From assembly GCA_937890135.1 (NCBI GenBank), contig CALBYC010000172.1:1-18509 (forward strand): a DNA stretch of 18,509 nt. Direction: 5' to 3'. This stretch comes from an uncultured Parabacteroides sp. (GTDB lineage: Bacteria > Bacteroidota > Bacteroidia > Bacteroidales > Tannerellaceae). Shown here piece after piece: positions 7,800 to 14,121 of this stretch. The number at the start of each line of letters is the position of its first letter. The stretch's first letter is position 1. The notes below the pieces were generated by a model. The model saw only the letters and a list, made by a program, of their open reading frames with translations. It made no database searches and had not been told where the DNA came from. The position numbers were made by a program, and so were the translations under genes.

Positions 7800-7831
7800 C
7801 AAACATATCAATTATTATCACATAAAGCAAA
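7800..7831 (-). promoter_or_regulatory. susC-susD promoter
   Basis: On the minus strand TTTG (7831-7828) is followed by exactly 20 bases and then TATGTTTG (7807-7800), a near-perfect Bacteroidetes promoter. The predicted start near 7793 gives a leader of about 100 nt before the susC ATG at 7693. The remainder of the 258-base gap up to 7951 is AT-rich and holds only the inverted repeat at 7886-7935. Confidence 0.75.
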
Positions 7832-7885
7832 CAAAATGGTTACAATTTTACAACATATACATCAAATTAACATTCATCCCATGAA

Positions 7886-7935
7886 AATGAATTGCCGGCC
7901 GCATTTATAAAAATAAACACAACCGGCAATTCATT
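7886..7935 (-). terminator. Probable terminator of the operon ending at 7952 (13-bp perfect inverted repeat)
   Basis: AATGAATTGCCGG (7886-7898) and its exact complement CCGGCAATTCATT (7923-7935) flank 24 bases. It starts 17 bases after the stop of the trypsin-fold/TPR gene, and the minus strand then runs TTTTC. The long loop and short T tail make it an imperfect terminator. A protein-binding palindrome is the alternative. Confidence 0.6.
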
Positions 7936-7951
7936 CTTTCGAATCCAACCG

Positions 7952-9670
7952 CTACTTGAGCAATTTTTCTGCTGCTGGGTCACCCAGTTCCTTTGCCTTT
8001 TCTAACGCTTTTTTTGCTTCCGCCATTTTTCCCATGCGCTGGTAGCAGACACCTCTTAAACGGTAACAAGCTGCAAAATCCGGGACGAGGGCAATGGCTT
8101 TCTCCAAACTCTTCAATGCTTCATCGTATTTTTTCTGACGAATCAGGATGGAGGCCTCTTCGGCCGGATACATAGCCACCTGCGGTGCGATAGACATGGC
8201 TTGACGGATATCCGCCAAAGCTCCATCCAAATCATCCATACGGTATTTAGCCTGTTCCCGGTAATAATAAAAGTTATCCGCCACCTTGCCATTCAACGCC
8301 TGAAAATAAAGGTCGTAATCCGCTACCGCTTCTTTGTACTGCATCAATCGGAGTTTCCAGTCAATCCTTTCCAACAAAACCGGAGCGGCCTGAGCCGTCA
8401 ACGGGTTTCCACAATGAGCGACAGCGCTGTCCAAAAGTTGGATGACCTCACCAATATTCACCCCCGTCTGCAATGATTTCGACTTGGCGGCCATGTACCA
8501 AGCGTTGGCATTGCCCTCTCCGCTATGGTTCACAATCATGTATTCATCATAGGCTGGCACATATTTCCCTTGACTGAAATAGATATCGCCCTGCAATTGG
8601 TGGAACGAAGGAGCGTTTTTCTTTTGTATGGCCTCTTTCAATACCTCTTCCGAACGGGTGATGCTCCAATCCGGATTATTCAGAGAGGTGTCGGACATAG
8701 CTACATTATAAATAAGGCGCGCATATTCATACAAAGCGTCTCCTTTATCTTCAGCAAGCTCTATCGCCCGTTTCTCATCCGCCATGGCCTTATCCAAACA
8801 ACGAGTTACACCGGCATCATCCGTTGCCAATTCTTTCCGGCGTAAAGCATAATGGGAAGCTCGGCGTGCATAACTCTCCCACCATCCAGGAAAAGTAGCA
8901 ACAAAATCATCCAACGATTCCAGAAATGTCTTCGCATCTTGCGTGTTCTCCATCAAGTAAGTCATTATTTTCGCTTGCTCCCGATCGGACGGCCACGCTT
9001 TTTTTATGCCAATAGACGTGTAAACGGAATTGAACACATCGGAAGATGAGACGGAAAGATTCTCCCCATAAGCTGCCGAAACAGCATAAGAAGCTTCTTT
9101 CTTTCCTGAAGCATCATCCTGAGCCAGTCCGAACACCTCTCCTTCTTCGTCAAGCACCGGAGCATTGAGCCAATCCACTTGCAGCGGGAATGAGAGCTTA
9201 TAATAGTGATAGGAATCTTTCAGTTTGGTTACCTCTTCAACTTTCCCCGCACCATATGACGCCACTTTCTCTTTCCCTTTCACGAAAGGCAATAAATATA
9301 CGGTTTGGCCCTGCACCAACGGGCGGGAAACGACACGCAAGCAAGATACTTTTCTCGGAGTCCGCACTTTCAGTTTGATGACATCGTAAAGTTCGTCAGC
9401 GCCCAGCACCCGTTCCACAGGATAAACAGCACCATTTCCATCCGTGACAGTCGCTTTTTGCGCATCCTTGAATAGGGAATAAGCGGAAAGCATCGTCCCG
9501 TCTTCATCAATGAAGAAACCCACCCCATTATGCAAGGCGGTGCCATCCGCTTTGTACGTAGTCACCGTGACAATCGCTTTTTTTTGTTTCTCCATCCACT
9601 TAGGAGCCTTTTGGGCAAAAGCAGTGCACATAAAGCAGCCCAAAAGAAGAATCCATGCTATCTTTTTCAT
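7952..9670 (-). CDS. Secreted trypsin-fold protein with C-terminal TPRs; protease domain appears inactive
   Basis: The protein has 572 residues from the ATG at 9670. The signal peptide is MKKIAWILLLGCFMCTAFA, with cleavage likely before Gln20, so it acts in the periplasm or outside the cell. Residues about 28-215 look like an HtrA/trypsin-2 domain: NGVGFFIDEDGTMLSAYSLF matches the HtrA pattern that normally contains the catalytic His. Here Tyr64-Ser65 stands in its place. Asp96 in YDVIKLKV is kept. The GNSGGP nucleophile loop reads DWLNAPV, so the Ser is lost (Leu168). Residues about 290-572 are helical repeats, with a clear TPR at the end (KYDEALKSLEKAIALVPDF, then a second helix pair). A frame extension to 9706 would overlap the upstream gene and place 12 charged residues before the signal peptide, so I reject it. 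It follows the FHA gene by 19 bases. Its role is unknown; a binding or scaffold function is more likely than proteolysis. Confidence 0.85.
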   Translation of the reverse strand: MKKIAWILLLGCFMCTAFAQKAPKWMEKQKKAIVTVTTYKADGTALHNGVGFFIDEDGTMLSAYSLFKDAQKATVTDGNGAVYPVERVLGADELYDVIKLKVRTPRKVSCLRVVSRPLVQGQTVYLLPFVKGKEKVASYGAGKVEEVTKLKDSYHYYKLSFPLQVDWLNAPVLDEEGEVFGLAQDDASGKKEASYAVSAAYGENLSVSSSDVFNSVYTSIGIKKAWPSDREQAKIMTYLMENTQDAKTFLESLDDFVATFPGWWESYARRASHYALRRKELATDDAGVTRCLDKAMADEKRAIELAEDKGDALYEYARLIYNVAMSDTSLNNPDWSITRSEEVLKEAIQKKNAPSFHQLQGDIYFSQGKYVPAYDEYMIVNHSGEGNANAWYMAAKSKSLQTGVNIGEVIQLLDSAVAHCGNPLTAQAAPVLLERIDWKLRLMQYKEAVADYDLYFQALNGKVADNFYYYREQAKYRMDDLDGALADIRQAMSIAPQVAMYPAEEASILIRQKKYDEALKSLEKAIALVPDFAACYRLRGVCYQRMGKMAEAKKALEKAKELGDPAAEKLLK

Positions 9671-9689
9671 ATTTGGCATTATTCTGTTT

Positions 9690-10232
9690 TTATGATTTCT
9701 GATCACCTTCCCCGCCAGGTGTATGCAGTATGAACGTCGTAGCCCCTATCGTCACGACGGCACCCTCTTTAATACGGACAATCTCTTTATTCCCTAAAAT
9801 CTGATTTCCCAAGAAGGTGCCCGTCAAGCTTGGAAAGTCACGGAGCATATAGACCAGCTTCCCGTCTTTGTCTTGCTTCACCTGAATGACACAATGTTTT
9901 CTGCCCATGCTTGGATCGCTTGTCACGATCGGGACATTCACACCATCCGTGTCTTTATTTCTCCTTCCAATCACATTATTCCCCATGACCAAAGGCAATT
10001 GCTGCTTGAAGGCGAAATTGTTTTCTATGACAGTTATATATCCGCAAGAGAAATCCGGTTCTTTTATCTCTTTTTCCTGCCCGGATTTTGTACGGATGAC
10101 CTTTCTCCCTATCTTTATCTTGAACTGGGACGCACATTGCGGGCACACGAACGCAACAACTTCTCCTTCCTTATATTTTGTTTCATCAAATGCAATTTGA
10201 TGGTCGCATTTAGGGCAAAATACTCTTTTCAT
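9690..10232 (-). CDS. Zinc-ribbon and FHA-domain protein
   Basis: This 180-residue cytoplasmic protein has no signal peptide. It opens with a zinc ribbon of the MJ0042 type: CPKC (6-9) and CPQC (30-33). A linker with KSGQEKEIKE follows, then a forkhead-associated domain (about 65-175) of the kind that binds phosphothreonine peptides. The FHA ligand residues are visible: Arg90 in VIGRR, and Ser108 and His113 in SMGRKH. The loop SLTGTFLGN (135-143) replaces the usual S.NGT..N form. The start at 10232 is chosen because MKRVFCPKC fits zinc-ribbon proteins; a TTG at 10244 in frame adds only four residues. It begins 13 bases after the oxidoreductase stop and ends 19 bases before the trypsin-fold/TPR gene, so the three are likely one transcript. 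No Ser/Thr kinase gene is in the window. Confidence 0.88.
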   Translation of the reverse strand: MKRVFCPKCDHQIAFDETKYKEGEVVAFVCPQCASQFKIKIGRKVIRTKSGQEKEIKEPDFSCGYITVIENNFAFKQQLPLVMGNNVIGRRNKDTDGVNVPIVTSDPSMGRKHCVIQVKQDKDGKLVYMLRDFPSLTGTFLGNQILGNKEIVRIKEGAVVTIGATTFILHTPGGEGDQKS

Positions 10233-10245
10233 TTGCTTTATCAAT

Positions 10246-11295
10246 TTATTTATTGGCAGATAAAATCTTATCAGTACTTGGCATGTCTGCGGGATAAACG
10301 ACCCCCAATTGACGACGTACTTCGTCTATGATTTCCAACGTGGCCAATGAGTTCGAATGACTATTGATGGCAGATTCACGCTTGCCGTCATTCACCAAAT
10401 CAATAAACTCCGCTACTTCATAATAATACTCATCATTAGGAGTAGGCACAGTCATGTCTTCCGCCGGCAGCTGGATACCTTTTCCGGATGCCGCAGCCGC
10501 TCGCGGTTGCCACGTGATTTGCTTAATCTGGTTGATACGGTCTAACATCAGGTTCCCTGATTCTCCTTCAATCTCGGTCGGCAAAGAAGAATTGGCAATC
10601 TTGGAATAAAGTACCGTCGCATTCATGCCTTCATATTCGAAATTGACCGCCCCCTGTCCATCCACTCCGCTGCTTAACAAAATCCCCGAAGCGGTAACAC
10701 GTTTGGGCCTGCCAAACAACACCACCATCGGATAGACCGTGTATACACCTATATCCATCATGGCGCCATTGGAATACTCGGGCTTGAATGCATTCAACAC
10801 AATGCCTTCTTTGAATTTATCATAACGGGACGAATATTGGCAATAGGAAGCAAAATAGCGGCGCAACGTTCCCACCCTCGGCAGCGCATCCATCAAAGCC
10901 TTGAAATTCGGAGTCAAAGTCGGCTTCATGGCCTCCATCAGTGTGACACCATTTGCTTCCGATGCGGCAATCATTTCCCTCGCTTCCTTCGCATTCGACG
11001 CCAAAGGTTTCTCACACAACACGTGCTTCCCACGATTCATGCATAATATACTTTGGGATGCATGCATGCAATTAGGGGATGCGATATAGACAGCGTCTAT
11101 GACCGGACTTTCCGCCATTTCCTCCAAAGAAGTAAAGGTATAAGGAATACGATGTTTAGCCGCAAATTCATCCGCCCGCTCTTGCGTACGGGAGCAGACG
11201 GCCGCCAATTCAAACCGTTTATCTTGCCGTGCTCCTGCGATTACCCAGTCGGTAATAAAATTGGTGCCGACGACACCAAATCGTACATTCTTCAT
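10246..11295 (-). CDS. Gfo/Idh/MocA-family NAD(P)-dependent oxidoreductase
   Basis: This is a 349-residue cytoplasmic dehydrogenase. The N-terminal Rossmann fold has GVVGTNFI (7-14) for the dinucleotide. The family signature CEKPLA (94-99) supplies the catalytic lysine Lys96. The C-terminal alpha/beta domain carries EAMKPTLTPN (121-130) and GAMMDIGVYTVYP, with Asp181, as in the dihydrodiol-dehydrogenase-like branch. The substrate is probably a sugar, inositol or related polyol, but cannot be assigned. It lies 107 bases downstream of gcvT on the same strand. I see no TAnnTTTG promoter in that gap, so readthrough from pepT-gcvT is possible. It may have nothing functionally to do with the FHA gene that follows it. 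Confidence 0.93.
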   Translation of the reverse strand: MKNVRFGVVGTNFITDWVIAGARQDKRFELAAVCSRTQERADEFAAKHRIPYTFTSLEEMAESPVIDAVYIASPNCMHASQSILCMNRGKHVLCEKPLASNAKEAREMIAASEANGVTLMEAMKPTLTPNFKALMDALPRVGTLRRYFASYCQYSSRYDKFKEGIVLNAFKPEYSNGAMMDIGVYTVYPMVVLFGRPKRVTASGILLSSGVDGQGAVNFEYEGMNATVLYSKIANSSLPTEIEGESGNLMLDRINQIKQITWQPRAAAASGKGIQLPAEDMTVPTPNDEYYYEVAEFIDLVNDGKRESAINSHSNSLATLEIIDEVRRQLGVVYPADMPSTDKILSANK

Positions 11296-11402
11296 CTTTC
11301 AGCTCATTAAAAAAGCGTTGCATAAGACACGTCCCTATTCGCCATCAAACGGACACGACGCATCTCATACAACACCAGCTACATATTATTCTATGACATT
11401 CA

Positions 11403-12488
11403 TCATTTACGGAAAGGGGGCTTGACCACCTTCGCCTTCAAGTTCCGGTTGCGTACTTTAATGTATATTTCAGACCCGGCCTTGGAGAAAGGTGTCTTGA
11501 CATATCCCATGCCTATTCCTTTTTTTAAAACAGGAGACATGGTCCCGGAAGTCACGGTTCCTATCACGTTTCCCTCAGCATCAGCTATTTCATAGCCATG
11601 GCGGGGGATACCTTTGTCTATCAATTCAAACGCGCAGAGTTTGCGTGCGACGCCTTCTTTCTTCTGGCGTTCCAACTCGGCACGGTTCGTAAAGTTTTTC
11701 CCTTCCACGAACTTGGTAATCCACCCCAAGCCCGCTTCTATCGGAGAAGTCGTGTCATCCAAATCATTGCCATACAAGCAGAATGCCATTTCCAAGCGCA
11801 ACGTGTCACGCGCACCTAATCCTATCGGCTTGATTCCTTCCGATTTCCCCGCTTCAAAGATAGCGTTCCAAATAGTCATGGCATCTTTCGGATTAAAATA
11901 GAGTTCAAATCCGCCGGCCCCGGTATAGCCGGTATTAGAAATAATCACCGGTTTGCATCCCGCAAATTCCCCTGTCGTAAAAGCATAGTATGGAATGGCG
12001 GACAAATCGACCGGTGTCAGTTTTTGCAGCACTTCTTTCGCTTTCGGGCCTTGTATCGCCAGCTGCGCCATGTTGTCAGAGGCATTCTCCAGCTCTGCGC
12101 CCACCGTATTGTGGCTGACGCACCAGTTCCAGTCTTTTTCGATATTGGCGGCATTGACTACCAACAAGTATTTTTCAGGCTCATAATGATAGACCAGCAA
12201 GTCATCGACAATGCCTCCCTTCTCGTTCGGGAAACAAGTATATTGCGCCTTGCCCAATGGCAGGACAGATGCGTCGTTGGAAGTTACGGACTGGATAAAC
12301 TCAAGGGCTTTCGGCCCTTTCACCCAAAATTCCCCCATGTGGGACACATCAAACACCCCTACTCCATTGACTACTGTCATGTGTTCATCCAAAATACCGG
12401 AATATTCTATGGGCATATTGTATCCGGCAAACTCATGCATCTTTGCTCCTAATGCAATATGCACATCGGTAAACGGTGTTGCTTTCAT
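11403..12488 (-). CDS. gcvT: Glycine cleavage system T protein (aminomethyltransferase)
   Basis: GcvT transfers the methylene of lipoyl-bound aminomethyl to tetrahydrofolate, releasing ammonia, in glycine catabolism and one-carbon supply. It has 361 residues, the normal bacterial length. Seen: MPIEYSGILDEH near the N-terminus, GVFDVSHMGE (44-53), GGIVDDLLVY (91-100) holding the catalytic Asp region, and ISNTGYTGAGGFELY. LGARDTLRLEMAFCLYGND and the C-terminal barrel motif VTSGTMSPVLKKGIGMGYV are also present. The frame is open to 12530, but that would overlap pepT and add 14 residues with no family match; the ATG at 12488 starts KATPFTDVH as in relatives. The pepT stop is only four bases upstream, so the two are translationally close. 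GcvH and GcvP are not in the window. Confidence 0.97.
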   Translation of the reverse strand: MKATPFTDVHIALGAKMHEFAGYNMPIEYSGILDEHMTVVNGVGVFDVSHMGEFWVKGPKALEFIQSVTSNDASVLPLGKAQYTCFPNEKGGIVDDLLVYHYEPEKYLLVVNAANIEKDWNWCVSHNTVGAELENASDNMAQLAIQGPKAKEVLQKLTPVDLSAIPYYAFTTGEFAGCKPVIISNTGYTGAGGFELYFNPKDAMTIWNAIFEAGKSEGIKPIGLGARDTLRLEMAFCLYGNDLDDTTSPIEAGLGWITKFVEGKNFTNRAELERQKKEGVARKLCAFELIDKGIPRHGYEIADAEGNVIGTVTSGTMSPVLKKGIGMGYVKTPFSKAGSEIYIKVRNRNLKAKVVKPPFRK

Positions 12489-12492
12489 TTTA

Positions 12493-13740
12493 TCACGATT
12501 TAGATTTATTATGTATTTGCTTATTCGCAATCAGTTCGACAATCTTAACGACAGTCTCCATCGACTTTTGCAAGGAACGGACAGGAATGTATTCATAACG
12601 TCCATGGAAGTTATGCCCGCCGGTAAACAGGTTCGGGCAAGGCAATCCCATGAAAGACAGGCGCGCGCCGTCCGTGCCGCCCCGGATGGGCTGGATGAGA
12701 GGCTTGACACCCACTGCCTCCATGGCCTCGGATGCCAAGTCCACTATGGACATGTTGGACTCGACCACTTCCCGCATGTTGTAGTACTGGTCGCGCATTT
12801 CGATGCTTGTGCTGCCTGGACAAATTTCATTGCTGCGTTTTACCAACTCCTCCAGCAAATGTTTCTTTTCTTCGAATAACTGACGGGAATGGTCGCGTAT
12901 GATGTAAGTAAGCGACGCATTTTCCACCTCCCCTTCCATGCCGATAAGATGGAAGAAACCTTCATATCCTTCCGTATGTTCCGGACGTTCCCGGGCAGGC
13001 AGCCAGGAAGCGAATTGGATGGCCAAATGAGCGGCATTGACCATTTTTCCTTTCGCCGTGCCCGGATGGACGTTCAGTCCCTTGAACATGATTTTGGCAA
13101 CGGCCGCATTGAAGTTTTCATATTCCAGTTCGCCGACGGCACCCCCGTCCACCGTATAGGCCCAGTCACATCCGAATTTCCGCACATCGAAATGGTCTGC
13201 TCCCTGCCCTATCTCTTCATCCGGGGTGAACCCGACACGCACCGTCCCATGTTTGATTTCAGGATGAGCTTTCAAATAAGCCATGGCTGAAACAATAGCG
13301 GCAATGCCGGCTTTGTCGTCAGCTCCCAGCAGGGTCGTACCACCTGTCACTATCAAGTCCTCGCCCACATAATTTCCCATTTCGGGGAACATGGAAGGAG
13401 AAAGCACGATATGCTGCCCTTCATTCTTCAACACGATATCCCCTCCCCGGTACGCTACAACCCGGGGCTTCACTCCATCGCCAGACATGTCCGGACTCGT
13501 ATCCAAGTGGGAAATAAAACCAACCACGGGCAACTCGGCATCCACATTGGAAGGCAAAGTAGCCATTACATAAGAATGGTCGTCTATGGAGATATCGTCC
13601 ATGCCTAATTCCCGCAGCTCTTTCACCAAAGCCTCAGCAAAGGTTCTTTGTCCGGGCGTACTGGGCGTAACTCCGGTCTCTTCACTGGATTGCGTGCCAT
13701 AAGTCACATATTTTAGTAACCGCTCAACAACTGTCATCAT
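12493..13740 (-). CDS. pepT: Peptidase T (tripeptide aminopeptidase)
   Basis: PepT is a cytoplasmic M20-family zinc enzyme that removes the N-terminal residue from tripeptides. The protein has 415 residues. The two-metal site is complete by motif: His78 and Asp80 in ISHLDTSPD, bridging Asp141 in LGADDKAG, Glu175-Glu176 in TPDEEIGQG, Asp198 in YTVDGG, and His379 in GGHNFHGRYEY. The dimerisation-domain motif NVHPGTAKGKMVNA is also present. Two ATG codons in a row open the gene (13740 and 13737), and either may be used. A promoter lies about 30 bases upstream and gcvT follows after four bases. Together they would feed amino acids, including glycine, into one-carbon metabolism. Confidence 0.97.
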   Translation of the reverse strand: MMTVVERLLKYVTYGTQSSEETGVTPSTPGQRTFAEALVKELRELGMDDISIDDHSYVMATLPSNVDAELPVVGFISHLDTSPDMSGDGVKPRVVAYRGGDIVLKNEGQHIVLSPSMFPEMGNYVGEDLIVTGGTTLLGADDKAGIAAIVSAMAYLKAHPEIKHGTVRVGFTPDEEIGQGADHFDVRKFGCDWAYTVDGGAVGELEYENFNAAVAKIMFKGLNVHPGTAKGKMVNAAHLAIQFASWLPARERPEHTEGYEGFFHLIGMEGEVENASLTYIIRDHSRQLFEEKKHLLEELVKRSNEICPGSTSIEMRDQYYNMREVVESNMSIVDLASEAMEAVGVKPLIQPIRGGTDGARLSFMGLPCPNLFTGGHNFHGRYEYIPVRSLQKSMETVVKIVELIANKQIHNKSKS

Positions 13741-13771
13741 ATTTACTCAATTCAAAATGTAATTAATGCCA

Positions 13772-13803
13772 TAAAATTACAAATTGATATCGGAATACCC
13801 AAA
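13772..13803 (-). promoter_or_regulatory. pepT-gcvT promoter
   Basis: On the minus strand TTTG (13803-13800) is followed by exactly 20 bases and TAATTTTA (13779-13772), which is one base off TAnnTTTG. The predicted start is near 13765, about 25 bases before the pepT ATG. Confidence 0.55.
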
Positions 13804-13849
13804 CAAAAGCCGAAGAATCTATGAATAACTTTACTGACGGTGAATATAC

Positions 13850-13891
13850 AAAAAGGATGCTATCTCTTGGGAAAAAGATAGCATCCTTTTT
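13850..13891. terminator. Strong bidirectional Rho-independent terminator
   Basis: GGATGCTATCT (13855-13865) pairs perfectly with AGATAGCATCC (13876-13886) around a 10-base loop, flanked by AAAAA and TTTTT. The only gene that can reach it is the HEAT/DUF1080 gene on the minus strand, whose stop is 230 bases upstream. It also shields the pepT promoter. Confidence 0.88.
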
Positions 13892-13950
13892 CGGAAAACA
13901 TCGCGACCTTTTTTTGAAAAGCTATGATAAAAGGTAAGAAAACGATGGAC

Positions 13951-14100
13951 GATGAGACCAAAACGAATTGGAACTCAGTCAATTAAGCTGTCATCTCTCA
14001 CCTCTTCCCGTATCTCTCACCTATCTCTCACCCTCCGTCATTTTCCTGACGCTCAATGGCTTATAGTGTCAGGAATGGCGGGGGGAGAGATGGTGAGACC
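13951..14100. repeat. Intergenic repeat cluster with long imperfect hairpin (REP/BIME- or MITE-like)
   Basis: Three direct copies of ATCTCTCACC lie at about 13993, 14012 and 14023 on the plus strand. They are followed by a long imperfect hairpin. CCTGAC (14045-14050) pairs with GTCAGG (14068-14073), CCGTCATT (14035-14042) with AATGGCGG (14074-14081, one G-U) and TCTCACC (14026-14032) with GGTGAGA (14092-14098). GATGAGACCA (13951-13960) recurs in expanded form as GGTGAGACCA at 14092. The rest of the 380-base gap contains the terminator at 13850 and the pepT promoter. No protein is supported here. As RNA it would lie in the 3' untranslated part of the minus-strand HEAT/DUF1080 transcript. Confidence 0.6.
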
Positions 14101-14121
14101 AATTATGCGACTTCCTGAGAC

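Noticed and set aside
7952..9670. LLGC as a lipoprotein box in the trypsin-fold/TPR protein
   Set aside because: The Cys would be at residue 12, leaving a hydrophobic stretch too short; cleavage after AFA at residue 19 fits better.
9671..9706. Upstream start for the trypsin-fold/TPR gene
   Set aside because: It would overlap the FHA gene and put charged residues before the signal peptide.
11300..11355. Possible gcvT terminator on the minus strand ending in TTTTTT
   Set aside because: Only short broken pairings (GCGT/ACGC, GTCC/GGAC) precede the T run; not convincing as a stem.
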